Assembly: GCF_040412425.1 (NCBI RefSeq)
Contig: NC_089743.1
Coordinates: forward strand, 88,078,471 to 88,142,470
From: Macrobrachium rosenbergii
Lineage: Eukaryota > Arthropoda > Malacostraca > Decapoda > Palaemonidae
DNA length: 64,000 bases
Direction: 5' to 3'
Shown: piece after piece, positions 1-10,399 of the stretch
Position numbering within the stretch: the stretch's first letter is position 1
Layout of the letters: the number at the start of each line of letters is the position of its first letter
The notes under the pieces: model-generated
Told to the model about the DNA's origin: nothing
The model's database searches: none
The model's input: the letters and a program-made list of their open reading frames with translations, nothing else
Made by a program: the position numbers and the translations under genes

Positions 1-849
1 AATCTGCTTGACCAAACATACAGAACAAAGCGAATGAGAATTTCTTGGATACAGTCACAACTTAAGCGTATAGCAGACATCGACCAGCAACAGCGATGAA
101 AGTATGATTTCCAAAGCAATATCACAAAACAGGTGTTGATCATCACAAGAAATACATCCAAACCCTTCAATCTCATTTCCACAGACCGCAAATACTATGC
201 AGTGGCAACCAACACAAAACTCAAGTGCTGTGAAAAGCATTTTACTTCAATTCATGAAGCATCATTCTGAAAAAACTATACAGAATAAACCTCTGGAATA
301 ACTGACAACACAATGTTCATTGTAACACCAAGTCAAAATTAGTTAACATCACAGATTCAAAATGGATAACTACATATCCCTGAGGTCCAACTCTATGGCA
401 GCTGACACTTGAGTACAAGGATAATTTAAGATATGATCATAAACACCCCTGCTCTCACTGAAAGCATAAAAAGCCACTTTTATATGATAGTGCTATATCC
501 TATAATGATAATCCTCTTATCACTGCAATTCATTAAAATTAAGAAGACAACCTCCTGGTGAAATCAAAACTATGCACTGAATACTGATGAAATTTAGGTC
601 AATGACAAAGATGAAATTACAAAATTGTTAATAGTTTGTATGGTTGCCCGATGTTGTATAAGTGAAGACAATACTACTATATTTTGAATAAAAAGGCAAA
701 TGCACCACGAACTCATTATGTGCTACCAAAACTTAAGCAATGCAATTAACCCTTGTTTATACACGTATTGTACACAAAATACTATTAACTTCACTTGGTG
801 TATAGTTCAAATTATAACTTGAGCATGACAGAAATATATTATAACTCAT

Positions 850-1065
850 TTTCAACAATCTTTCTTAATCAGCATCATCCATCTGTTACATCCATAACTA
901 CCTCCACATAATTAAACGTGTTGAGTTCACTCTATTTCATCTGGTCCATGTTGTCATCTATGACCTTTCTCCTAGATCTTTTGGGTTTTCCTACAGGTTG
1001 GTGCCCTGCCACTTCCAGGGTTACCCATTTGCTAACTATATCCACCACCATAACAGTCATTCATC
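850..1065 (-). pseudogene. LINE C-terminal remnant
   Basis: Minus-strand translation gives VTLEVAGHQPVGKPKRSRRK followed by DDNMDQM. This resembles the basic G(H/R)xPVGRPKxxW segment found near the C-terminus of some non-LTR retrotransposon proteins. Stops interrupt the frame and no reverse-transcriptase motif lies next to it. It is read as an old 5'-truncated copy. Confidence 0.4.
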
Positions 1066-1162
1066 ATTAACATTTTCTTTTAAGACTTTCCCTTTAAGGA
1101 GTTATGAATAAAATGAGTGCGCTCCGCTCTCTTCTGACATATGCACTTTCTGCCTGAATTTC

Positions 1163-1240
1163 CAACCAGCCAAGGTCTTCATTTTGGCTGTTTTGCATTT
1201 CAACTAGCCAAGGTCTTCATTTTGGCTGTTTTCCCATGAT
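1163..1240. repeat. Tandem duplication, 38-bp unit
   Basis: The segment AGCCAAGGTCTTCATTTTGG occurs at 1168 and again at 1206, with matching flanks, giving two copies of a 38-bp unit. It lies 3' of the LINE-like remnant at 850-1065. Confidence 0.8.
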
Positions 1241-1861
1241 TTTATGGACGTTCCCACTGAACTTTGTCCTGAAATTTTCATACACATTACTATTCTAAAT
1301 AACTACTCTTCTCTTCTATTCTCTTTCCCTGACCACCTCAGCCTTTAGTTAATTAGCCTCTGCCCATCTACTTGCCACATCCTATACTAGTGATATTTCA
1401 GCATTTTTCCATCAAATCACACTTCCTTGCTTTCACTGTTAATTGTGATAAATCAAAATGTTGATAAGGATAGGGTAACTGAATGAAACTAAATGGACTT
1501 TATTACCTGTAAATGGTATAATCCCAGTCTCTATGGATATTGATTGAGGGACATTCTTTGGGTTGCCTGCAACTATACCACACAGATAGAAATGCAAACT
1601 GTGCTATGGTATCCTCTGGCCTATCTAGCTAGTTCTTAGCCATGAAACTCACAGTAATGGAAGTCCCACTGAAGCCCATCCTCTTACGATTACAGTACTT
1701 CAGAGTAAATCTATATGGCTCACTGACACTACTGGAAGAGGCAAAGGCTGAAAGTAAATTTTAAAAGTAGGGTCCTGGAAGGACACATGCTTAACAGGGT
1801 CATATGGTCCCCAGAAGTCAAAGTTACTAGAAAGTATTTTAAGGGAAAGATCCTTCAGGTA

Positions 1862-2132
1862 AGCCTGACTCAAAGGTTCCTACAGTTCTGGCATAAAACC
1901 TCCCAACATAATGAGCACGTTGTACTCGTGCTGTCAATTGACAACCTCAGATCTCTCATATATGTTTGAAAAGAATTACCTTGTCAGCACTAGTAAGTTT
2001 TAAGAAAAGTGGGCCTGATTCAAAGGTTCATACAGTTCTGCCATAAGACCTCTCAACATAAAGATTAAGTCTCACTGATGTGGTCAAGTGACAATCTCAA
2101 ATCTCTCATATGTTTGAAAAGAATGACCTTTA
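1862..2132. repeat. Diverged direct repeat, about 145-bp unit, two copies
   Basis: GCCTGACTCAAAGGTTCCTA near 1863 and GCCTGATTCAAAGGTTCATA near 2009 begin two copies. Each continues through ACAGTTCTG, CCATAA or GCATAA, CTC(A)CAACATAA, and ends in ATCTCTCATAT followed by GTTTGAAAAGAAT and GACCTT or TACCTT. The middle third is diverged. No coding content is evident. Confidence 0.75.
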
Positions 2133-2529
2133 TCAACGCTACCTATGACACCAATCTGAAATCTGCCATCATTATCCTTATTACTTTTACATCTGTATTA
2201 TCATAAGGTAATTTGCCCAGACCAATGAGTTATACTGGACTCACATATGGTTGGCCCAAAAGGATTTGCCTAGATTCTTCATTTCTCCTAATAATGAAAA
2301 AAATTTCATAATTATTGAAATTCACAGCACAGAAAAGTTTTCTCTTTCTGTACCATTGCAGAAAGTTGTCCACTTTCTTCGGTAATGGACTGTTACTAAT
2401 TGCCTTCAATTTGTCATGTTATACTGTACAAAATTTTAAATATATGTACATATACTTAACAGTGGATTTGCTTCTCCATTTTAAGACTTATGCTACTATG
2501 AGTACTTTTAAATAACAATACAGTAATAA

Positions 2530-2790
2530 TACAGGCAGTCATCACCAGTTATCAGCACTCGGGTTCTATGGCACTTGTCTAGCGACAAGAATAACTGGAT
2601 TTTCGGTGCCAATATGCGCTGATCCCGTTATCAGTGCCAATATGTGTCGATCTCCGGTTATCAGCACTGATATGTGCCGATGCTCGGTTAATGGCACTGA
2701 TAACTGGGGATCGACGCTATTATCGACAATTTTCGGTTATCGTCACGCCGTCGGGACAGAACCCCCGCCGATACCTGGGGACTGCATGTA
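2530..2790. mobile_element. Tigger/pogo-like MITE, copy 1
   Basis: The element starts TACAGGCAGTC and ends GGGGACTGCATGTA, imperfect terminal inverted repeats beginning at a TA dinucleotide. The interior is a series of short GGTTATC and GATAACC-like modules, as in the copies at 19845-20067 and 27397-27701. TA flanks and TIRs starting CAG are typical of pogo/Tigger-type Tc1/mariner elements. It codes for nothing and is followed directly by a TAA microsatellite. Confidence 0.65.
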
Positions 2791-2796
2791 GTAGTA

Positions 2797-2861
<65 letters not shown>
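2791..2861. repeat. (TAA)n microsatellite
   Basis: Three GTA units are followed by about 20 uninterrupted TAA units, directly abutting the right end of the MITE. Confidence 0.98.
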
Positions 2862-2862
<1 letters not shown>

Positions 2863-2879
2863 CATTATTAAAGTTCTCA

Positions 2880-3165
2880 CTCGTATTGGGATCAACCCAA
2901 GATTCTTAAATCAAAAGCAAGAGCACTATCAACTGACCCACTTAAGTCATAAAAGAACCTGCATACCAGTGAGTTTTGCCCAACTTCCTGACCCACCAAT
3001 GAAGCTGGGTAAAACTCGCTGATATGCAAAGCATGTAGCCTGTCCAAGTAATGCCTCAAGTACAGAAGTGCTCAGGTTCTAACCTCTTTTATGACTTGTG
3101 TAAACCAGTAGGTAGTGCAATTGCTTTTCACTTGAAAATTCTGGGTTTGATCCCAATGTCAATTA
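2880..3165. mobile_element. Inverted pair of tRNA-like SINE heads forming an imperfect palindrome
   Basis: The left arm read on the minus strand (about 2945 to 2880) gives GGTCAGTTGATAGTGC followed by GGGTTGATCCCAAT. The right arm on the plus strand (about 3095-3165) gives CCAGTAGGTAGTGCAATTGC followed by GGGTTTGATCCCAAT. Both resemble pol III A and B boxes. Between them GAGTTTTGCCCAACTTC pairs with GAAGCTGGGTAAAACTC. The two arms are about 80-85% complementary by eye. Confidence 0.65.
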
Positions 3166-4449
3166 CAAATTTATTTCTAGTACACATATGACTGTGCATT
3201 GATTATTTTCATCAACATCATAATCATCATCATTATTTTTACTTATATGATCAAATAAATTCCACCAGAAAGTGAATCAAACCCTAGGTGACAAATCAAG
3301 GTTTTGCTGAATCAAGAATCCAGTTGAGGACAATAAATGAGACAAAAGAATCAATGTTGTAAAGAAAGTCACTATACTTCTACTTGCCCTCAAGTGATTT
3401 TAAAGAGGCTGCCCAACAACTTAAAACTAGGGAAACCAAAAAATTTGGAAATTCTCCCTATATCTCATTTTATATATATGGCAATGTGAATATGAAGTAG
3501 AGCATAACTCAAAGTAATTTTGTAGTTATGGGGGATTTCTCACAACCACTCCCACAAACTAAGTACATGATTTGCGCTGGGTCAGTACAAAATGTCTGAA
3601 TTACAATAATTCACATACAATAGGCTTAAACCTGTCCAAATGACAGTATTTTTATATCAGACAGGTTCTAATTTTGGCAGGATTTTTTCAGGAATGATAA
3701 AAAAAATGTAAAACTTAATTTTTGCAGCTAATGACATTTATAAAGATACAGTATTCCTGTATTTGTTCAAAAGATATTATAGGGCCTTTGTATGAGAAAT
3801 TCATTCATGCAGAGCAATTAATATAGGGGAGTAAGTATTTTTTTTGAAAGGGGCAAACATAAAAGGGTCACAGAATGGTTATGAAGCTAAAACCAATGCG
3901 CATGATCTTTATTCTTTATAATATATATAGTACAGCCATAGGCCATTAAAAAAAAAAAATTTGAACCCTAAACCTAGTTAACCCCTTAAGGCCGGATGTA
4001 CATACACTGAACAGTCAAAATCCAACAACCTACAGCCCATCATCAGACATATACCAACAGTGACCTAGCCAAAAGACTTCATGATGATCTCGCCATTAAA
4101 ATATACCAGACAAGCATCACAACCACCTGAAGTGTTGAATCATTTGATTTTGTTGATTTTTTCTTTCTATTTCATTTCTCTCATATATATGTATTTTATC
4201 TTCATGATTTGCTTAAATAATTTTGTACTTGTACAGTACGGAACTTGTCGCAAATGATATGTATACAAATGGGCTAACACTTTTGATAATTTGATGAGTG
4301 CAATCGTTTCTTATTTCTGAAGATTTTCTTTTCTATTATTTTCTTTTCATTGTGCACACTTGATCATCTTTAAATAATTGTAAGTTTTAATTCATCAACT
4401 AAGTATACAGTACATACAGCATTTACACTGCAAAAGTAAGTATAGCTTA
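3166..4449. other. Intergenic or 3'-side intron DNA without genes
   Basis: AT-rich sequence with stops in all frames. The only recognisable content is a dispersed repeat at 3527-3608, related to 40597-40680, and short A/T runs. Confidence 0.6.
3527..3608. repeat. Dispersed repeat, copy 1
   Basis: Shares a run of blocks with 40597-40680: TATGGGGGA, ACAACCA, CCCA(A)CAAACT, ATGATTTG, GGTCAGTACAAAAT and TTACAAT, in the same order and orientation. The family is not recognised. Confidence 0.6.
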
Positions 4450-4700
4450 GTTTTACCAGACCACTGAGCTGATTAACAGCTCTCCTAGGGCTGGCCCGAA
4501 GGATTAGACTTATTTTTACGTGGCTAAGAACCAATTGGTTACTTAGCAACGGGACCTACAGCTTATTGTGGAATCCGAACCACATTATAGCGAGAAATGA
4601 ATTTCTATCACCAGAAATAAATTCCTCTAACTCTTCATCAGCCGGCGGCGGGAATCGAACTCCGGCCCATCGAATGACGGTCTGAAGCTCAACCACTGCA
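4450..4700 (-). mobile_element. tRNA-derived SINE
   Basis: Read on the minus strand it opens with a tRNA-like head: A-box-like CAGTGGTTGAGC (4687-4698) and B box GTTCGATTCC (4651-4660), spaced 27 nt apart. A conserved body follows, including GAATTTATTTCTGGTGATAG, TTCGGATTCCACAATAAGC, CCGTTGCTAAG and AACCAATTGGTT, down to about 4450. Layout and size fit a pol III-transcribed SINE. I recall body sequences like this as common in decapod genomes, but could not check. Confidence 0.7.
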
Positions 4701-5841
4701 AATAAGCAAATGTTCCTATGCTGGCAACTCCAATAATTTTCTTAATTTTCTGCCATTTTTCTAGCCTTACCTTTTTTTCTCTTCATTTCTCTCTCATTAT
4801 GCGACTTCTTATTTTCATCATTCCATACTTTGTTCGAATATAATTGTAAGTGTATTATAACTATATGTGTATCTATTACAAATAAATGCTCTAGACTTCG
4901 TAAATTCAATGCTTTTGAGTGGCTAAGAATGTACCCCTAATCAACACATGACAATGTCACTAACATCTGATCGGTCACCATACTCATCAGTGTTCAAGTC
5001 TTTCCACTGAAAAAAAAAAAAAGAATATATATCACCTAACAATTTAGAATAACTGGTGACTATACACTCTACTGACTTAGGACAAGGAACAATGAAGAAA
5101 AAAAAAGTAAAAGTTGGAAAACATATGAGCACCATTACTGTCATGGAATCTGCAGTGGGACAAGCATCGCGTTAACATTTCACAACATACAAGAAGGGCT
5201 TCCACTTAGCACTGACATACTGAACAGGGAAGCTGCATAATACTTGTTCTTTAGCAACCTGTTCTGCAGTGAGCAACATTCTAAGTAAAATATGAGCTTT
5301 GCTTTTTACATAAGCCAAATAACTTATACTCAGCATGCTCTCCATGTCAAATTCTACTACTTAATTTGCAAAAAAATTACCCTTGAGAATCCAGGAGATC
5401 TAAACCTTTTAAAAACTATGTTGGCCTGAAATAAGTTGTCTTAAGTACGTACAGATAGTAAATTTCAGCTCTAAGACTAGAAACATCACTTACACAGACC
5501 TTTCTCAAAGTTTATGGACTGATTTGCTACATAAAAGTTTAGGAACTCAAAGTCTCACGACCGATCTGTTATCAACTGCCTCCAGAAACTAAAACCTAAA
5601 CTGTCTGCTGGCTAAGAGAAACATTCCTAAGCAGCCTAGAAAGCAAACTATTTTATGTCATCGAACCTACATAAATCAGTTTTAAAGCATCTGTCTGATT
5701 ATCTCAAAACAGTATGAATGCCTAAGCATACAAAGTTATTGATATGGTGAAAGTAAAATACCTCAGGAAAAAATTTTTTTTCAACTGGTTGAACACTTGA
5801 ATAGAAGGCGACCATTTAAAGTTTTCTCAAGTCAACAGTTT
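4701..5841. other. Intron DNA without recognisable genes
   Basis: AT-rich with no recognised family. A minus-strand pyrimidine tract plus CAG at 5008-5020 is followed by a 21-codon open stretch (WKDLNTDEYGDRSD...). It does not match OGDH and hits a stop if joined in the phase left by the 7263-7383 exon, so no exon is called. Confidence 0.5.
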
Positions 5842-5955
5842 CACTCTTGTTGGTTTTAACTTTTCCAACCAAAACAATTAGGTGCAAAAAATGCAGCACA
5901 CTCTTGTTGGTTTTAACTTTTCCAACCAAAACAATTAGGTGCAAAACACGCAGCA
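5842..5955. repeat. Tandem duplication, 57-bp unit
   Basis: CACTCTTGTTGGTTTTAACT occurs at 5842 and 5899, and the two units are nearly identical through CAATTAGGTGCAAAA. Confidence 0.9.
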
Positions 5956-7262
5956 ATGTGAAATGTCAAACCAAAATGCTCATGAACTGAACTTCACACC
6001 AAACTGTATATGAGTGACATGCAAAAAATTTAAACACTTACAAATGAGAAATTCTTCTACATAATAATGTCTAATTTTGAATCTGCTAAGCAAAAGCAAG
6101 AGATTCTAGCCAAGCTATTTCTGTGCAGTAATAAATATGGATTTTCATGCTTCATTATACAGTGTTTAAAGGTGAAAATCAAATCTCTGACAACGATGAA
6201 ACTTCCTACAACAAGTATGTTAGCCTCAGACAGAAAAGAGCAATAGAGTTACAAAACCTTCAATATCTTTTTTTAAAACTGTCATCTCAAAACTGTATCA
6301 AAAGTAATACATGACAAACACAAAGATTCCAAGTTCCTCACATCCACAAAAGCTACAAAAGGAACCAACGTGAAAATTTACACTATGGGATATCATTTCA
6401 TGATATTCCATTTTTGGATTAAAAAGCTACTAACATTTAATGATAAAAGGTTAGCAATTTAAATGTTAATAGTTTAAAGACAATATCCTTCAACAAAAGG
6501 CCTCAAAAGACAATAGTTTCAACACCAGTCCCTAGAAACTCATCAATCAAATTTCTGTCTTGGCAGCAAACTCTGTTACTGTAATGTCTTCAAAATCAGT
6601 CATTGTAAAAGTAATCTCAGTGAACTGACCTTACTCAAAACAGCAAGAAACTGGTCATAGCTGGCTTTTTCAATGAAAATGTAATTCACATGGCATAGCA
6701 AAAACATAAATATTGTAAAACATACTCTTCAGGCCTCAAAAATTATTCCCTGGCTACTGAAATAAAAAAGTAAAAAAAAAAAAATACAATAACATGAAAG
6801 TAACTGGACCTAATACTCTAGAATGGCATAAAGTACTGTAAATCAAAGTTAGCACTCCTGTTTGGCATAAACTACTGTAATGTAATGTATATTAATCTAC
6901 ATTATGGGTACTATAAAAGTGTGCATACTGTAATAGTATATGAAAGGTACAGTATACAACATGAAGATCAACCACAAATGTAATAAAACAAAAGATGGTG
7001 TGCTGTGAAAAAAGTAACAATGCACTGTACATATACATACTGTACAATAATGTTGCCTCATAACAAAAACAACAGAATCACCACCTGTATCAAGAAACAA
7101 CCTCAACAAAAACCCCAACACCGAGATTATGTATTCAAAATACACAGCAAAGCATTTGTTACATTTCAGCAAGAGAACAATAACCTAGAAAACAAGAAAG
7201 GAGTCAAATTTACAGAATTCCTGAAAGATACAAGAAGGCTTATTACATTTTCAAAGCCATAC
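5956..7262. other. OGDH intron DNA without recognisable genes
   Basis: AT-rich, many short homopolymer runs, no family recognised. A search by eye on the minus strand for the next OGDH block (LPxTTFIGG) found nothing here or further left. Confidence 0.55.
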
Positions 7263-7383
7263 CAATTGCATCGGCATACTGCCTCACGACAGTTCTTGCT
7301 GGCATCGTTGTTGCTGGTCGTTCTGCTACACCCTCACGATCGATACCAAGTGGATCCAGAGCGGCAATCAAGTGTCCACGAGC
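7263..7383 (-). CDS. OGDH: 2-oxoglutarate dehydrogenase E1, third coding exon (probable alternative-exon position)
   Basis: The exon begins in phase 0 with ARGHLIAALDPLGID, the RGH-x-LDPLGI block that follows RAYQ in OGDH. It continues through a variable stretch to TVVRQYADAI and leaves one G over, so it ends in phase 1. The acceptor is ACATGTAACAG and the chosen donor is TTG|GTATGG. A split Gly codon here matches the phase I recall for vertebrate OGDH. In vertebrates and insects this position is occupied by mutually exclusive exons; the vertebrate Ca-responsive form carries an acidic DADLD stretch. This exon lacks such a stretch, so it looks like the other variant. The 3' end is less certain than the 5' end: a second GT lies about 20 nt further on. 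Later exons were not found to the left. Confidence 0.85.
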
Positions 7384-8045
7384 CTGTTACATGTTCACAC
7401 ATTACACAATCAATTACAAAGACTGTAAACAAGTACCTTACTTTACATTCTCATCTCATTACTAAATATATTGATTAAAATATAAAGTTACAGCCTTACA
7501 CTGTATCGTGTGTACGACTAAACAGCTAAACATCTGGATCTAACTAAAAGGACAAATAAACATGCAAATATTAACACAAAACAATACAGTTAAAAGAGAA
7601 AATAAATGGCCTACAGTACACAATACTAAAAAATTAAAACTTTTACCATGCACTGAAAAATCTTGACTAAATGACTATCACAAAAATCCTACCTGAATTA
7701 TCAAAATCAAAACAAAAAGTGACAAATAAAATCCCTAATCAGAAAAAGAAAGCAAATCAGGTCTATTCAAATCACAAGAAAATATGATATAATTTTTTCT
7801 TTGCCAAGATAAATTTGTCAACTTTTAAAGTAAATAATAATACAGTACTAATGTTTAGCATAAAAATTAGACCCACATCGTACTCTTTGAAGGTATTCCT
7901 TGATGTAAAATAAAAAACTGATGCATCCGAATACTACATGCCACACAATATTTTACTAAACCACCTTATTAAATCCTTCATAAGGTATTGTAGTTCACAG
8001 GCCTTTGGCTTATCTTTCCTCAATATAACAGAGTATAGTACTGTA

Positions 8046-8370
8046 ATGACAATTTTCATGATGTAACAAAGTATTTGGATACTTACCCACTGCTAAAGTT
8101 AGCTTTATCTTCGTGCCGTTTAGTACAGTCTGCATTAAAAAAAATCAAAATATGCTTGGCTAACCCACTCGGACTGTCTCTGTAGTCATCTATTTACCAC
8201 CAGATGGTGCTGGAATATTTACGTTCCTGTCATATTTCTTCATGACCACCCACTATGTTTGGGGAGGCTGGGTAGGCTTCCATTTTAACAGTAGGGAAGT
8301 ATCCAAATAAGTAATTTTATCATGAAAATTATCATTATTTGGAATGAATCTTAACTACTGTTAAAGTTAG
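8046..8370. repeat. DIRS 3' terminal repeat plus internal complementary region
   Basis: The outer left end (8046-8100) pairs with 8285-8337, and the adjoining 8338-8370 pairs with 14040-14085. The junction therefore carries complements of both ends of the element, as in DIRS elements, where it is thought to template circularisation. Confidence 0.7.
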
Positions 8371-8559
8371 CTGACTACCACACTGAATGAGGATGGTGGG
8401 TTAGCGCAACCAGAGAAACGGTGTGCGGCCAAGCAAACTAAAAGCTTTTTTTCAAAGGGGAGAAAAAGTTTCTCAACATTCAGCCTGATGTGTGATTCTT
8501 ACTGGTAAGTACTGTCACCAGACATTGGAACCACAACAGGGTGTAAGGTCCTCATAGCG

Positions 8560-10065
8560 AGACTTTTCAGAGGATCCTTACAAGGAAAAAAGGACTGTCA
8601 TGTGGAGTACTGGTGACTCCTGTGCCTGGGTCGAAAGTCCATAACCGACAGTCCAAAACTAAACTACTAGCGTCAGATAAGAAGGTGTGCTCTTATACAC
8701 CAAGTGTACCTTTACGCTCCCAAAATTCAATAGCGGGATTTCTAACAAACTAATGATACGACAGAAAGCAAGGTTACTATCATATCTGGTTCAGGGGAAA
8801 GAGTCCCTGCCGCAACGAAAGGACTAAAGACTTAACACCCCATGCTAAAATTAAACATTCGCAAATAATGAGGCAAAAACAGTTATGACTCCCCTGAGCT
8901 GCAAGACAACCTTCTCTAGACGAAGGTTTTAAAGGAAATAAAGACATGTTTATGGTACAGAAGCCATGAGGATTATTTCCAAAAATGGTAAAAACTTAGG
9001 AATCAACTCTGTGTGCATAGACTTTAGCCATCATGGACATAGGAATGTTTGGCCTGCTAACACCACAGATAAATTCTTAACTTCTCCTCTTACAGGTTTA
9101 TGACTGTCCAGGTAAACCCTTAAGAGTTCTAACTGTACATAATAAAGCCATTACTCCACTGCTACCTAAGCAGTTAAATTATGCACTGTCACAAATCTGG
9201 GAAGGGTTTACAATTCTAAGTCTATCCTCTAAGCAATGAAGGAGAAGAGAGAGGTTGCTGATAGAGCAAAGCCAAAGAGCTACATAGGGCTTGAAGCTAT
9301 TTACTATAACCTCTTACTAGGTCTAATCTGGACATAAAGACAGCCACTTCTTCATTGTCTACAAAAGCAGTTAACTTAGTCACTAACAAAATTGGGAGGG
9401 GCTTCCTTCTCTATATCTTTTCTAAGCAAGGAAAGAAAAGAGACGGGTTGCCACTAGAACAAAGACCTCATACAAGAAAGGGCATGAAGCTCACTTATAC
9501 ACTTTGCCGCAATGAGACCTAAAAGAAGTGTCCACAAAGTTCTTAAGTGATGCCTTATCAAAGGGCCTAACTGAGGTTATGTTAACATCTGAAGGCTTAC
9601 ATTTAAATTTCATTGTAAAACATGATTGGAAGATGAAATTCCCAGCACAAAAGATTGAAAACCTTTTCAAAATTTAAATTGCGAGCAATATTCCAATCAG
9701 CATGATGCAGAACTGAAAGCAATGTAAAGTGGTATCCTTGATCACTGTGACAGAAAAACTGCTTTGCATATCTGAAATACTGGTAAAGCTTAAATAAAGA
9801 AATCTACTGGAATGGGTGCTGGATATCACTCAGGAAAAGTACCAAGATAAAAAATTAACCATCATTGTTGATACACAAGTCTAACAGTGAAGGGCCTTCT
9901 AGATTTAAGGATTGCTTCCTTGGCAATTCTCAAAATCCCCTTAGCTTCTAACAGGCAATTAACAATCTCCACGCGGTGAGATGAAGTATGTGGAGGTTTG
10001 ATGGAATCTTCTCGAAGAAGACTGTCTGAAAAGATCCTTCCTGGATGAAAGAAGACGAGGAACAT
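8560..10065 (-). pseudogene. DIRS tyrosine recombinase, decayed
   Basis: The minus-strand frame at 10065-9862 ends in KSRRPFTVRLVYQQ, which matches the RRPST-x-R-x-Y-x-x-W start of DIRS recombinases with a one-base disruption. Downstream, 9512-9466 encodes AAKCISELHALSCM, the block that normally reads R-V/I-SELHALS, and about 9160-9110 reads LLRVYLD before SHKPVRGE. The Arg expected just before the I/V-SEL motif is Cys here. Many stops are present. A segment of this domain is duplicated at 9127-9530. Confidence 0.65.
9127..9530 (-). repeat. Diverged direct duplication inside the recombinase region, about 200-bp unit
   Basis: Units at about 9127-9326 and 9327-9530 share, in order, CAT(A)AAGACAGCCA or CATAATAAAGCCA, AAGCAGTTAA, a GGGAGGGGCTT or GGGAAGGGTTT block, CTAAGCAA, AAGAGA, GGTTGC, AGAACAAAG or AGAGCAAAG, and GGGC(A)TGAAGCT. 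The spacing is constant. Confidence 0.6.
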
Positions 10066-10399
10066 CTACCACCAGGAGAGAAAGTTAGGGGAACCATTCC
10101 CTTGGGGCCAAGAATGCACTAACAAAATCATCCCTGTGACCTGCAAAGTTCAGAACTTGTTCAGCACTTCCTCATAAACATCCAACAAAGGAAATACCTA
10201 AAGATCTAAATTTGACCATTCTAGAAGGAGGGCATCACCTGCCCATGCCTGAGGATCCTGGCATGGAGGTCAGTAAACTAGTAGTGTAGTGTTTTGGGCA
10301 GTCGTGAACTGATTGGTGTTTGGGTCTTCCTAAAGGTTCCACAACTTCTGGAAAACCTGAGGCAGAGGAGGTTATCTGACTGGAGACCTTGCCCTTTCT

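Noticed and set aside
2634..2909. 91-codon plus-strand frame with a poly-Asn tract
   Set aside because: The Asn run is the TAA microsatellite and the rest is MITE sequence.
4640..4700. Functional tRNA gene on the minus strand
   Set aside because: A and B boxes are present but the acceptor stem and cloverleaf do not close, and the sequence continues into a SINE body.
4939..5007. Possible OGDH exon on the minus strand after a T-rich tract and CAG (WKDLNTDEYGDRSD)
   Set aside because: No resemblance to OGDH, and joining it in the phase left by the 7263-7383 exon gives an early stop.
7005..7478. 157-codon plus-strand open frame
   Set aside because: It overlaps the OGDH exon on the opposite strand and has Lys/His/Gln-rich, non-conserved composition; it is a shadow.
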